Shown: piece by piece, positions 15,822 through 24,292 of the stretch
Layout of the letters: every line of letters starts with the position of its first letter
Numbering within the stretch: position 1 is the stretch's first letter
Assembly (NCBI GenBank): GCA_964634385.1
Contig: CAZWIZ010000002.1
Span: 62,001-126,000, forward strand
Source of the DNA: JAFGXW01 sp964634385
GTDB taxonomy: Bacteria > Bacillota_I > Bacilli_A > Izemoplasmatales > Izemoplasmataceae
Direction of reading: 5' to 3'
Length of the DNA: 64,000 nucleotides
Position numbers and translations under genes: made by a program
The notes under the pieces: model-generated
The model's database searches: none
Told to the model about the DNA's origin: nothing
Seen by the model: the letters and a program-made list of their open reading frames with translations, nothing else

Positions 15822-16862
15822 TCACTCCACATCTTTCAATACATTAATTATTGGAAGTTTTATTTTTTGTTTAAGTTTTTGTTTAAATTCATCATTATCA
15901 AATTCATATCCTTTTGAAGAATGAGGATTATATGTTAAAAATAAAACGTTTATTTTATTTATAACCAATAATTTTGTATTTGTTAATTTTAATTTTTCTA
16001 AATATAGTGTATCAGCAATAATGTGAGTAGCGTCTTTAACAATTATTGTTAATTCTTTCAACTCAAATCTTTTATTAATTACTACTTGAATCAACTTATT
16101 AGAAAGCGCCCCTGGTAAATAAAGATATTTTGAATTTTTTGTTAAATATTTTTTTACTTTTTTTTCATTATTTAATAATGTATCAAGTTTAATTATTGTT
16201 TTGTTATAAATTTTATCCATAACAATTAATTCTTTTTCTTTTTCCAGTAAAGTATAAAGTTTATCATCAACTGTTTTCAACATTAATTCTTCTAATATAA
16301 GAGTAGTGTCTTCAACCACTTTATCAACGTTTCTAGAATAACTAGCACCAGTAGATAAGATAGCGGCATCCGCTATCTTGAAACTCGCTATTGACTTGCG
16401 AAATAAAGCTCCATCAATCAATATTTTTGTAACATTATATTTTTTAAATTTATCAATAATATTCATCATACTGTTAATCGTTGAAGGCCCCGCTATTAAA
16501 GCTAAACCCTTAGTTAAAGCTTCAATTATTATTATTTCACCAAGCGGTGTTCTTATACTTGTTTTTTCAAGTATCTTAAAAGCAAAGTAACATTCTTTCA
16601 GACAATCGTTTGCTGTGGCAATGATTGTCTGCGGATATACTTCAATTCGTGGTTTTAAACGAAATGTAATATTATCTATTTTTTCACCATCAAGTCCGAT
16701 TGATGATAATGCAATAATTTGATTTTTATACTCTTTAATAATTTGATTTAAGACAGTTGTTTTACCAGCATTTTTTGCTGTACCAATTATTGAAATAGTG
16801 TGATATGGATCAATATATTTTTTTAAAATATTAGAGATGGTTTTTTCGTTTTCTTGCAACAT
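15822..16862 (-). CDS. kamB: Lysine 5,6-aminomutase reactivase subunit KamB
   Basis: A 346-residue P-loop protein with Walker A GTAKNAGKTT at residues ~27-36 and a SSIGLDGEKID switch-like segment. It resembles KamB, found between kamA and kamD in lysine-fermentation operons, where together with the MutS-like ATPase KamC it is thought to restore inactivated aminomutase. Its start lies inside kamA (32-base overlap) without a clear Shine-Dalgarno, so translation is probably coupled. The expected kamC is not adjacent and not in the window. Identification rests on position plus the P-loop; residues after ~200 are divergent. Confidence 0.8.
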   Translation of the reverse strand: MLQENEKTISNILKKYIDPYHTISIIGTAKNAGKTTVLNQIIKEYKNQIIALSSIGLDGEKIDNITFRLKPRIEVYPQTIIATANDCLKECYFAFKILEKTSIRTPLGEIIIIEALTKGLALIAGPSTINSMMNIIDKFKKYNVTKILIDGALFRKSIASFKIADAAILSTGASYSRNVDKVVEDTTLILEELMLKTVDDKLYTLLEKEKELIVMDKIYNKTIIKLDTLLNNEKKVKKYLTKNSKYLYLPGALSNKLIQVVINKRFELKELTIIVKDATHIIADTLYLEKLKLTNTKLLVINKINVLFLTYNPHSSKGYEFDNDEFKQKLKQKIKLPIINVLKDVE

Positions 16863-18090
16863 TAAACTGATCTAGTTTGATTTGGCTACCAATTTCATAA
16901 TCTATTGTTCCATCATCAGTGGCTACATCATCTTCACATTCACACTTGTCTTCATAACTACTTGGACCATAATAAGTTGTGATCATCCCTTCGTAATTAC
17001 GAAGGATTGTTTTACCTGGAGCTTGTGAAATTAAATAGTTAGGCATAACTGGTATTTTTCCACCTCCACCAGGAGCATCAACAACAAAAGTAGGGACTGC
17101 AATTCCAGAAATATGACCTCGTAATCCTTCAATTATTTCAATTCCTTTACTAACTGGAGTTCTAAAATGTTCAATTCCTTGTGATAAATCACATTGATAA
17201 ATATAATATGGTCTTACTCGAAGTTGAATTAATCTTTTAACAAGTTTTTTCATTGTATTTACGCAGTCATTTACTCCTCTTAATAAAACTGATTGATTTC
17301 CTAAAGGAATACCGGCATCAGCCATTAAATCAAGAGCTATTTTTACTTCTGGAGTTAATTCTTTTGAATGATTAAAATGAGTGTTTACCCAAATAGGATG
17401 ATACTTATGCAACATCTCTACAAGCTCAGGAGTAATTCGTTGTGGCATTACTACTGGAGTTCTTGTTCCTAGTCTAATTACACCTACATGGTCAATCTTT
17501 CTCAACTCACTAATTATATACTCTAAGCGAGCATCACTTACTAGTAATGCATCTCCCCCAGAAAGCAAAACATCATTTACTTCTGGATGATTTCTAATAT
17601 AATCTATTGCTAATTCAACATTATCCATTTTTGACCCAGTATCTTTTTGTCCTGCAAATCTTCTTCTAGTGCAGTGACGACAATACATGCTACACATATC
17701 GGTTATTAGAAATAATACTCTATCTGGATATCGATGAGTTAATCCTGGAACAACCGAGTCATGATCCTCCGCTAAAGGATCTTTTAAATCATGTATACCA
17801 AAATGAAGTTCATTGATTGAAGGAACAGCTTGAAGTCTTACAGGATCTTTAACATTATTAGGGTTTATTAATGTTAAATAATATGGTGTAATTGCCATTC
17901 TAAATTGTCCTAAGACTTTAGATATAGTTTCAAGTTCACCTTCCTCTAATTTGATATACTTATTTAAATCTTTTGCATTAGTAATTCTGTTTTTTACTTG
18001 CCAATGCCAATCATTCCACTGTTCATCTGTTACATCCGGAAAGTATTGTTTTCTTCTTTCTAAATGCTCAGTATATAGTTTTACAGCCAT
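16831..18090 (-). CDS. kamA: L-lysine 2,3-aminomutase (radical SAM)
   Basis: KamA converts L-lysine to L-beta-lysine with SAM, a 4Fe-4S cluster and PLP, the entry step of lysine fermentation. The cluster cysteines are C133-x3-C137-x2-C140 in DMCSMYCRHCTRRRF, followed by DVLLSGGDALL (SAM contacts), RLGTRTPVVMPQRI, and DAPGGGGKIPVMPNY, which holds the PLP lysine. The C-terminal tail includes a CECEDD zinc-type segment. At 419 residues it matches clostridial enzymes. AGGAGG precedes the ATG by 8 bases. It is preceded by kdd and overlaps kamB. Confidence 0.97.
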   Translation of the reverse strand: MAVKLYTEHLERRKQYFPDVTDEQWNDWHWQVKNRITNAKDLNKYIKLEEGELETISKVLGQFRMAITPYYLTLINPNNVKDPVRLQAVPSINELHFGIHDLKDPLAEDHDSVVPGLTHRYPDRVLFLITDMCSMYCRHCTRRRFAGQKDTGSKMDNVELAIDYIRNHPEVNDVLLSGGDALLVSDARLEYIISELRKIDHVGVIRLGTRTPVVMPQRITPELVEMLHKYHPIWVNTHFNHSKELTPEVKIALDLMADAGIPLGNQSVLLRGVNDCVNTMKKLVKRLIQLRVRPYYIYQCDLSQGIEHFRTPVSKGIEIIEGLRGHISGIAVPTFVVDAPGGGGKIPVMPNYLISQAPGKTILRNYEGMITTYYGPSSYEDKCECEDDVATDDGTIDYEIGSQIKLDQFNVARKRKNHL

Positions 18091-18102
18091 ATGTACTACC
18101 TC

Positions 18103-19134
18103 CTAGGTATATTTCTTTTCAAATAATTCTTTAATTTTTGGTACATTATTTACTAAATCAAGTGTTAACTGAGCATGTCCTTTTGTATATCCATTTCCAA
18201 TCATCATAGTAACATCACTTCCAACACCTTCTGCGCCGAGCGCAGCTTTTGTGAATGATGTTGCCATACTGAAAAAATAGACTACTCCACTGTCTTTTGT
18301 AATTAAAATACAACTCATTTCTGTATTAGGTACATTAACAACATTAATTGTTACATCAACAGCTCCATCATTAACTTTCATTACTTTATCATAAACATCG
18401 ATAGCGTTAGTTGCGTCAGCTAAAACTATTTCATCACATAATCCTAATTCTTTTAAAGTTATAATTTGCGATTCTTCGTTGACAATACCAATAACTTTCC
18501 CAGAAGTAGTTGCTTTTTTCATTGCTTGATAAGCACATAGTACTCCACTTTTTCCAGCAGCTCCAACAATAGCTACTGTATCACCTTTTTTTACAAGTTT
18601 ATCTACTTGAGCTGGTGCTCCAGCTACATCAAGAGCCGCTAAAACAAGATGTTCATCCATATTATATGGAACTCTAGCGAATATTCCTGATTCAAATAAA
18701 ATCGCAGTTCCTTCAATATGAACTTGATCATTTTCTAAGTTAATTGATTTTATATTATTAATTACAAGTGGTGTTAAAGATAAAGAAACTAATGTTGCTA
18801 GTTTATCTCCTATTTTTAATGTCTGATCAGGAAATAAAGGACCAACTTTTTTAACTTTGCCAATTAACATCCCACCACTACCTGTGACAGGATTTTGCAT
18901 TTTCCCACGAGTATTAACAATATCTAAAATCATTTCTTCCATTAATTTAACATCATTATTACAAACATTTTTGATTTGTGTAAAAGATGCTGAATCTATA
19001 TTTAATGTAATAACATCAATTAATAATTCATTATCTTTTATTTCCATTGTATTATCTATTTTCGTTGCTGCTTGAGGTAATACTCCACTCGGAGTAATTA
19101 CTCTATTAGTTCCATATTTACATAGTTTATTCAT
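18103..19134 (-). CDS. kdd: L-erythro-3,5-diaminohexanoate dehydrogenase
   Basis: Kdd oxidatively deaminates 3,5-diaminohexanoate to 5-amino-3-oxohexanoate with NAD(P)+, releasing the first ammonia. The 343-residue protein has an N-terminal GroES-like half (SGGMLIGKVKKVGP) and a Rossmann half with AIVGAAGKSGVLCAYQA, as in the characterised Kdd of cloacal and Fusobacterium sources. C-terminal motif GAEGVGSDVTMMIGNGY is typical of the family. It overlaps kce by eight bases and has AAAGGA upstream. The pathway order in the operon supports the assignment. Confidence 0.93.
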   Translation of the reverse strand: MNKLCKYGTNRVITPSGVLPQAATKIDNTMEIKDNELLIDVITLNIDSASFTQIKNVCNNDVKLMEEMILDIVNTRGKMQNPVTGSGGMLIGKVKKVGPLFPDQTLKIGDKLATLVSLSLTPLVINNIKSINLENDQVHIEGTAILFESGIFARVPYNMDEHLVLAALDVAGAPAQVDKLVKKGDTVAIVGAAGKSGVLCAYQAMKKATTSGKVIGIVNEESQIITLKELGLCDEIVLADATNAIDVYDKVMKVNDGAVDVTINVVNVPNTEMSCILITKDSGVVYFFSMATSFTKAALGAEGVGSDVTMMIGNGYTKGHAQLTLDLVNNVPKIKELFEKKYT

Positions 19135-19960
19135 TTTTATATTCCTTTATTTTAAGTATTTTTCGCGCTTCAGAAGGTGTTGCAATTTCACGATTATATT
19201 TTTTTGCAATACTAACTACTTTTTTAACTAACTCCGCGTTACCCTTTGCTTTTACACCTTTTTCTAAATAAATGTTATCTTCAAGACCTACTCTTACATG
19301 ACCACCATGTTTAATAGAAAGTTCCGCTAAGGGAAATTCATGTCTTCCAACACCTGCTACACTATATGTAGAGTTTTTCGGAAGACTTTCTTTTAAAAAT
19401 AAGAAATCTCGTTCACTTGCGTTCATTCCGCCAATCATTCCTAAAACAAAACTAAAATGAAGATGATCTTTAATAATACCTTTTTTATATAATCTTAATA
19501 TTTGATCAACATGCATTTTACCAAAACATTCAAGTTCAGGAGTTATTCCTTTTTCATATATTTTTTCAGCAAAATAAATAATATCATCTTCAGTATTAAT
19601 GAAGACTTCATTATTTCCAAAGTTTACACTACCACAATCTAAAGTGCACATTTCTGGATGTAAGAGAATAGGCTGTAATCTTTCATCATTATTCATTCCA
19701 ACTGCACCTCCAGTAGAAGGTTGAATAATAATATTGGGACATAATTTTCTAATTTCTTTTATTGTTTCAGCAAAACGATTTACGTCTTGTGTTGGCGTAC
19801 CATCATCTTCTCTAACATGAAGATGAATTATGCTAGCTCCTTCTTGTGAAGCAAGAAGTGCTTCTTTAGCCATTTCTTTAGGAGTGTATGGAACATAACT
19901 GTTGTTTTCTTTAGTTACTTCTGCGCCACTTATGGCGCAGGTAATAATTAACTTTTCCAT
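19127..19960 (-). CDS. kce: 3-keto-5-aminohexanoate cleavage enzyme
   Basis: Kce condenses 5-amino-3-oxohexanoate with acetyl-CoA to give 3-aminobutyryl-CoA and acetoacetate, a Claisen-type exchange requiring zinc. The zinc ligands His46 and His48 (IIHLHVRED) sit at the same numbers as in the characterised enzyme; LDCGSVNFG, VAGVGRHE and HVRVGLEDN(I/Y), which supplies the acidic ligand, are also present. The length, 277 residues, is usual. Only a weak ribosome site is visible; kal ends three bases upstream, suggesting coupling. Confidence 0.95.
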   Translation of the reverse strand: MEKLIITCAISGAEVTKENNSYVPYTPKEMAKEALLASQEGASIIHLHVREDDGTPTQDVNRFAETIKEIRKLCPNIIIQPSTGGAVGMNNDERLQPILLHPEMCTLDCGSVNFGNNEVFINTEDDIIYFAEKIYEKGITPELECFGKMHVDQILRLYKKGIIKDHLHFSFVLGMIGGMNASERDFLFLKESLPKNSTYSVAGVGRHEFPLAELSIKHGGHVRVGLEDNIYLEKGVKAKGNAELVKKVVSIAKKYNREIATPSEARKILKIKEYKNE

Positions 19961-19962
19961 TT

Positions 19963-20343
19963 TTATCTTTGTAGTTCCTTAAGAACAATACAAGTTCCAC
20001 TTGCTTTAGCTACTAAAACTTTTTCTTTTAAAACTTGAGCAGCTGAAGGAGATATTTCTGGTAAAGCTTTAATTACTTTATACGCTTCAAACTCCATTTT
20101 TCTTGAAGTGTTTCCTTTTTTTGTAATCCATCCAGTTACTTCAATATAATCTCCAGCGTAAAGAGGTGCTAAAAATTCAACATTATCGTATGCTCGAAAT
20201 AATCCTTCGTCTCCATCATTTCTAATTAGAAGTTCTGTGGCTACGTCACCAAATAACTGCATAATAAATGCTCCATCAACTAACCCTCCACCATAATGTG
20301 CATGATGAGCTGATAATCTCATTCTAATTAATACTTTTTCCAT
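19963..20343 (-). CDS. kal: 3-aminobutyryl-CoA ammonia-lyase
   Basis: Kal eliminates ammonia from L-3-aminobutyryl-CoA to give crotonyl-CoA. It is a 126-residue single hot-dog-fold protein with HHAHYGGGLVDGAFIMQLFGDVATEL at the N-terminus and the FLAPLYAGDYIEV strand, as in the Fusobacterium and clostridial enzymes. AGGAGG-like GGAGGACT lies before the ATG. It is placed between the CoA-transferase and kce, the standard arrangement. Confidence 0.93.
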   Translation of the reverse strand: MEKVLIRMRLSAHHAHYGGGLVDGAFIMQLFGDVATELLIRNDGDEGLFRAYDNVEFLAPLYAGDYIEVTGWITKKGNTSRKMEFEAYKVIKALPEISPSAAQVLKEKVLVAKASGTCIVLKELQR

Positions 20344-20348
20344 TTTTT

Positions 20349-21011
20349 TTAGTCCTCCAATTTCATTTGTTTCACTTGATCAATAATTAAAGTAGCTCCA
20401 GTAGCTTCTATAATTTGATCTATTGTATACTCAGGATTATATTCAAGTAAATGTAATCCATCTTCTTCAACTTCCATAACACCCATTTCTGTAATAATCA
20501 TGTTTACTTGATTTTTTGCGGTTAAAGGTAAAGTACATTCTTTCAAAATTTTAGGTTTACCTCTATTTGTATGAGTTGTTGCGATAATAACTTTTTTAGC
20601 TCCAGTTACTAAATCCATTGCTCCACCCATTCCAGGTACCATTTTACCAGGAATTATCCAACTAGCTAAAGATCCTGTTTCATCAACTTGAAGACATCCT
20701 AAAACTGTAACATCAACATGACCTCCTCTAATAATTGAGAATGATAAAGCTGAATCAAAATACATTCCACCTTCAAGTAAAGTAACAGGTTGTCCTCCAG
20801 CATTTGTTATATCGGCATCATATGTTTCTTTTGTAGGAGCTGGACCTAACCCAATAAGTCCATTTTCACTTTGAAGATTTATATGAATATCTTTTGGTAA
20901 AAAATTACCGACTAAAGTTGGAAGTCCAATTCCTAAATTCACTAAATCACCATCGCTTAATTCTTTGGCTACTCTTTTAGCAATAAAGTTTTTTGTTTGT
21001 ATTTTATCCAT
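20349..21011 (-). CDS. atoA: Acetoacetate CoA-transferase beta subunit (AtoA type)
   Basis: A 220-residue CoA-transferase family I beta subunit. The catalytic glutamate lies in LQSENGLIGLGP, with GGHVDVTVLG and GAMDLVTGAKKVI as family signatures. With the alpha subunit it activates acetoacetate released by Kce, using an acyl-CoA donor such as butyryl- or acetyl-CoA. It begins directly at the alpha subunit's stop (one shared base), with AAGGAGG before the ATG. The donor is not determined by sequence. Confidence 0.93.
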   Translation of the reverse strand: MDKIQTKNFIAKRVAKELSDGDLVNLGIGLPTLVGNFLPKDIHINLQSENGLIGLGPAPTKETYDADITNAGGQPVTLLEGGMYFDSALSFSIIRGGHVDVTVLGCLQVDETGSLASWIIPGKMVPGMGGAMDLVTGAKKVIIATTHTNRGKPKILKECTLPLTAKNQVNMIITEMGVMEVEEDGLHLLEYNPEYTIDQIIEATGATLIIDQVKQMKLED

Positions 21012-21658
21012 TATGCTTCCTCCTTTATAATGTAATCAATAAAAATATGGGGAGTCATAACATTATCGGGATCTATTCTATCAACCATTTTTTTAGCTAA
21101 AACAATTACTTTATCTGTAGCAGTTGCCATAACTGGATTAAAGTTTCTTGTTGTTTTTGTGTAATTAGTATTTCCATATTTATCAACAGTTGATCCATAC
21201 AATAAAGCAAGATCCGCTCTTATAGGAAGTTCTAGGATATAGTTTTTATTATTTGCTTTTACAATCTGTTTACCTTCTTCTACAATTGTTCCAAGTCCAG
21301 TAGGAGTTAAAAATCCACCAAGTCCTGCCCCGCCAGCTCTTATTTGTTCCGCTAATGTCCCTTGAGGAATAAGATCACACTCCATTAATTTATCGTGCAT
21401 TAATCTTCCTGCTTCAGGATTTAATCCAATATGACTAGCAATTAATTTTTTAACTTGTCCGTTAGCTATTAATTTTCCAACACCTAAATCAATAAATCCA
21501 GCATCGTTACAAATAATAGTAAGGTCTTTAACATTTAATTTTACAATTTCATCTATTAAAAGTTCAGGTGTACCAACAGCCATAAAACCACCAACCATGA
21601 TACTCATTCCATCAAATAGATGATTTTTAAGATCTGTTATTTTAATAATATTTTTCAT
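21011..21658 (-). CDS. atoD: Acetoacetate CoA-transferase alpha subunit (AtoD type)
   Basis: The alpha subunit (215 residues from the ATG at 21658; a longer frame back to 21721 lies within the thiolase gene and lacks a ribosome site). Visible features are DGMSIMVGGFMAVGTPELLIDEI, the glycine-rich RAGGAGLGGFLTPTGLGT loop and LPIRADLALLYGSTVDKYGN. It pairs with the following beta subunit. Acetoacetyl-CoA formed here can be split by the adjacent thiolase. Confidence 0.93.
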   Translation of the reverse strand: MKNIIKITDLKNHLFDGMSIMVGGFMAVGTPELLIDEIVKLNVKDLTIICNDAGFIDLGVGKLIANGQVKKLIASHIGLNPEAGRLMHDKLMECDLIPQGTLAEQIRAGGAGLGGFLTPTGLGTIVEEGKQIVKANNKNYILELPIRADLALLYGSTVDKYGNTNYTKTTRNFNPVMATATDKVIVLAKKMVDRIDPDNVMTPHIFIDYIIKEEA

Positions 21659-21666
21659 TATTATAC

Positions 21667-22878
21667 CTACTTTCTTAAGTTTTTTACAATAATGGCAGTA
21701 CCCATTCCTCCACCAATGCAAAGTGATGCAAGTCCATAAACATTTTTACGTTTAATCATTTCATGTAATAATGTAACAATAATTCTGTTTCCACTTGCTC
21801 CAACAGGATGTCCTAGAGCAATTGCTCCACCGTTAACATTTGTTCTTTCCATTATCCATTCTTCGGTTACATTATGATTTTCACTTAATTCTTTTAATAC
21901 ACCAAGAGATTGAACACTAAATGCTTCATTTAATTCAAGTAATTCCATATCTATAAGTTTCATATTTGCTTTTTTAAGTACGTTTTTAATAGCTACAACT
22001 GGACCAAGTCCCATTAAAGCTGGATCTACTCCGCCTTGACCTATAGCAATTATTTCAGCCATTGGATTTAAATTGTATTTATCAATCATTTCTTGATTAG
22101 CTAATAACAACATTGATCCTCCGTCATTTATTCCTGATGAATTACCAGCTGTTACTGTCCCATCTTTTTTAAAAACTGTACGAAGTTTTGCTAATTTTTC
22201 TAATGATGTTCTACGATTAGGATATTCATCTGTATCAAAAGTAATAACATCTCTTTTTACTTTAATTTGTAAAGGTACTATTTCATCTTTAAATCTACCT
22301 GAATCAATAGCTTTAATTGCTTTTTCTTGAGAGACCATTGCGAAATTATCTTGTAGAGTTCTAGAAATATTATGTTTTTCTTGAATGTTTTCAGCAGTTA
22401 CTCCCATATGGTATCCTCCATAAACATCAGTTAAAGCATCAAAGACCATATGGTCTTTTAAAGTAATATCTCCCATTTTATGTCCAGTTCTTACTGTTTT
22501 AGGAGTAAGATAAGGAGCTGCGCTCATGTTTTCTACTCCTCCAGCTAATACTAATTTATGAATACCTGCGGTAATATTACTATAAGCATTTAAAACAGCT
22601 TTCATTCCACTACCACAAACCATATTTAAACTATATCCTACTACTTCTTTAGGTAATCCTGATTTAATAACAATTTGTCTACCAACACCTTGTCCTAATC
22701 CTGCTGGTAAAATATTACCAACTACTACTTCATCTATATCTTTTCCATTGATTTTTGTTGTTGCTAAAATGTCTTTTACTAATGCTACTCCCATATCAGC
22801 TGGATGTGTATTAGTTAATGACCCTAAAAAACTACCAATCGCTGTTCTTTTAGCTTCGATAATGTAAACTTTTTCCAT
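21667..22878 (-). CDS. Acetyl-CoA C-acetyltransferase (thiolase)
   Basis: A 403-residue thiolase cleaving acetoacetyl-CoA with CoA to two acetyl-CoA. Active-site elements are the nucleophilic Cys in NMVCGSGMKA (~residue 90), GGVENMSAAPY, NEAFSVQSLG, the His in NGGAIALGHPVGASG and the second Cys in SLCIGGGMGTA. AAGGAG precedes the ATG. In the operon it can serve both the acetoacetate released by Kce and acetoacetyl-CoA made from crotonyl-CoA by the MaoC and SDR enzymes encoded just upstream. Confidence 0.95.
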   Translation of the reverse strand: MEKVYIIEAKRTAIGSFLGSLTNTHPADMGVALVKDILATTKINGKDIDEVVVGNILPAGLGQGVGRQIVIKSGLPKEVVGYSLNMVCGSGMKAVLNAYSNITAGIHKLVLAGGVENMSAAPYLTPKTVRTGHKMGDITLKDHMVFDALTDVYGGYHMGVTAENIQEKHNISRTLQDNFAMVSQEKAIKAIDSGRFKDEIVPLQIKVKRDVITFDTDEYPNRRTSLEKLAKLRTVFKKDGTVTAGNSSGINDGGSMLLLANQEMIDKYNLNPMAEIIAIGQGGVDPALMGLGPVVAIKNVLKKANMKLIDMELLELNEAFSVQSLGVLKELSENHNVTEEWIMERTNVNGGAIALGHPVGASGNRIIVTLLHEMIKRKNVYGLASLCIGGGMGTAIIVKNLRK

Positions 22879-23309
22879 TAATTTTTCTCCTTTTTAGGTG
22901 GCATTAATTCTGCTTCACCAATTATTACTTTTTCATTGTTTTGATTGTATGCATTACATTCTAGTTTTACTCTATTTTTTTCAATATTTGTTTCGATAAC
23001 TTTTACTTCTATTGTTATTTCATCTTTAAAATAAACAGGTCTTCTAAAACGTAATGATTGTGAAATATAAATACTTCCAGGTCCTGGTAATTCTAATCCA
23101 AATAATCTAGAAAATAATGATCCAATGAACATTCCATGACTAATTCTTTTTTTAAAAATAGTTTTACTTGCATACTCATCATCAAAATGAGCAGGATTAT
23201 AATCGCCAATTATTTCACCAAATGTTTCAACATCTTCTTTTGTAATGATTTTTTTATATGACGCATTATCTCCTATTTTTATTTCTTTTATTGTTTTACC
23301 AATCATCAT
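22878..23309 (-). CDS. MaoC-family (R)-specific enoyl-CoA hydratase
   Basis: A 143-residue MaoC/PhaJ-type hydratase. The catalytic Asp-His pair is in GDYNPAHFD with the R-hydratase continuation ISHGMFIGSLFSRL and PGPGSIYISQSLRFRRPVY. Family members hydrate crotonyl-CoA to (R)-3-hydroxybutyryl-CoA, which suits the crotonyl-CoA made by Kal. The ATG overlaps the stop of the SDR gene (ATGA). Specificity is inferred from family and neighbours. Confidence 0.88.
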   Translation of the reverse strand: MMIGKTIKEIKIGDNASYKKIITKEDVETFGEIIGDYNPAHFDDEYASKTIFKKRISHGMFIGSLFSRLFGLELPGPGSIYISQSLRFRRPVYFKDEITIEVKVIETNIEKNRVKLECNAYNQNNEKVIIGEAELMPPKKEKN

Positions 23310-24028
23310 AATCTCATTCCACCATTAACACTTAAAACATGTCCTGTAATATATGATGAATCATCACTTGCGAGGAATAAAGCTGCTTTCGCTATTTCAA
23401 GTGGTTGTCCTAATCTTTTAAGCATTGTTAATTTTGCGAATTTAGCTAATAAATCTTCTGGCACACTTTTTAACATGTCAGTCATAATATAACCAGGAGC
23501 GATTGCGTTAACTCTAACATTTGCTCCTTTACGAGCGTATTCTTTTGCCCAAGTTTTTGTAAGACCTATTACTCCCGCCTTAGTAGCTGAATAATTTGCT
23601 TGACCAATATTACCGTATTCTCCGACTATACTAGAAATATTAATAATACTTCCTTTTCCTTCATACATCATATCTAACCCAACAAATTTAGTTAAGTTAA
23701 AGACTCCTTTTAAGTTTACATCAATGACTAAATCCCACATTTCTTCAGTTATTTTATGTGTTAATGCATCTCTTGTGATTCCTGCATTATTTATTAAAAT
23801 ATCAATTTTATTATATTTTTCTTTAACATAATGATAAAACTCTTCTGTTTTTAGTGAGTCAGTTACATCTAATTGATATGATTCAACATTTGGTAACTCT
23901 AATTTAAAATCCTTAACATCTACTGCGATAACAGTAGCTCCTTCTTCTTGAAACAAATTAACCATTTCGTATCCTAATCCTTGTGCTCCACCAGTAATAA
24001 TGGCGATTTTTCCATCTAATCTTTTCAT
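23306..24028 (-). CDS. Short-chain dehydrogenase, FabG/PhaB-like (3-hydroxyacyl-CoA)
   Basis: A 240-residue classical SDR: cofactor motif TGGAQGLGYEM, NNAG at ~residue 88, catalytic Ser-Tyr-Lys in NISSIVGEYGNIGQANYSATKAG, and C-terminal SYITGHVLSVNGGMRL. FabG and acetoacetyl-CoA reductase (PhaB) are hard to tell apart; placement beside an R-specific hydratase and a thiolase favours interconversion of (R)-3-hydroxybutyryl-CoA and acetoacetyl-CoA over fatty-acid synthesis. First gene of the lysine operon, 40 bases after the riboswitch terminator, with GAGAGGAAG ribosome site. Confidence 0.88.
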   Translation of the reverse strand: MKRLDGKIAIITGGAQGLGYEMVNLFQEEGATVIAVDVKDFKLELPNVESYQLDVTDSLKTEEFYHYVKEKYNKIDILINNAGITRDALTHKITEEMWDLVIDVNLKGVFNLTKFVGLDMMYEGKGSIINISSIVGEYGNIGQANYSATKAGVIGLTKTWAKEYARKGANVRVNAIAPGYIMTDMLKSVPEDLLAKFAKLTMLKRLGQPLEIAKAALFLASDDSSYITGHVLSVNGGMRL

Positions 24029-24069
24029 AATACTTCCTCTCTTTTAACTATTCTATAAAAAATAAAAAA

Positions 24070-24099
24070 AGCTATTTATGTGTTTAGACATAAACAGCT
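24070..24099 (-). terminator. Riboswitch-controlled terminator before lysine operon
   Basis: Minus-strand AGCTGTTTATGT pairs with ACATAAATAGCT around CTAAAC, followed by U7. Its 5' arm (24088-24099) contains the bases that form the 3' strand of riboswitch helix P1 (24091-24097), so P1 and the terminator cannot form together. Confidence 0.85.
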
Positions 24100-24263
24100 C
24101 ATCACTTTAATAAAATGACAATGAATAAAGTTTTGCCTTTATCCATCAAGAATTTACTATAATAGACATAATAAACCTTTCGGCACATCCCTCCTTCTTA
24201 AATAGTATTTAGCGTCTACACTATTAACACCTATTCAGTACCCAGGAACATGCTCCTCTGTAT
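24091..24263 (-). promoter_or_regulatory. Lysine riboswitch (L-box) leading the lysine-fermentation operon
   Basis: Read on the minus strand, the conserved lysine aptamer landmarks appear in order: ACAGAGGAGC (24251-24260), GUACUGAAU, GGAGGGAUGUGCCGAA, a UUGUCA after P4, and UGAGCUGU closing P1. All five helices can be drawn: P1 (24258-24263 with 24091-24097), P2 ending in AAUAGU/ACUAUU, P3 UUUAUUAU/AUAGUAAA, P4 GGAUAAAG/CUUUAUUC and P5 around 24110-24120. The P2 loop (GUAGAC, 24214-24219) and P3 loop (GUCUAU, 24162-24167) are complementary, as required for the known L2-L3 kissing contact. It lies between a consensus promoter and a terminator. Confidence 0.93.
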
Positions 24264-24292
24264 TTCTTTTTTACCCCTTTTTTTACAATATA

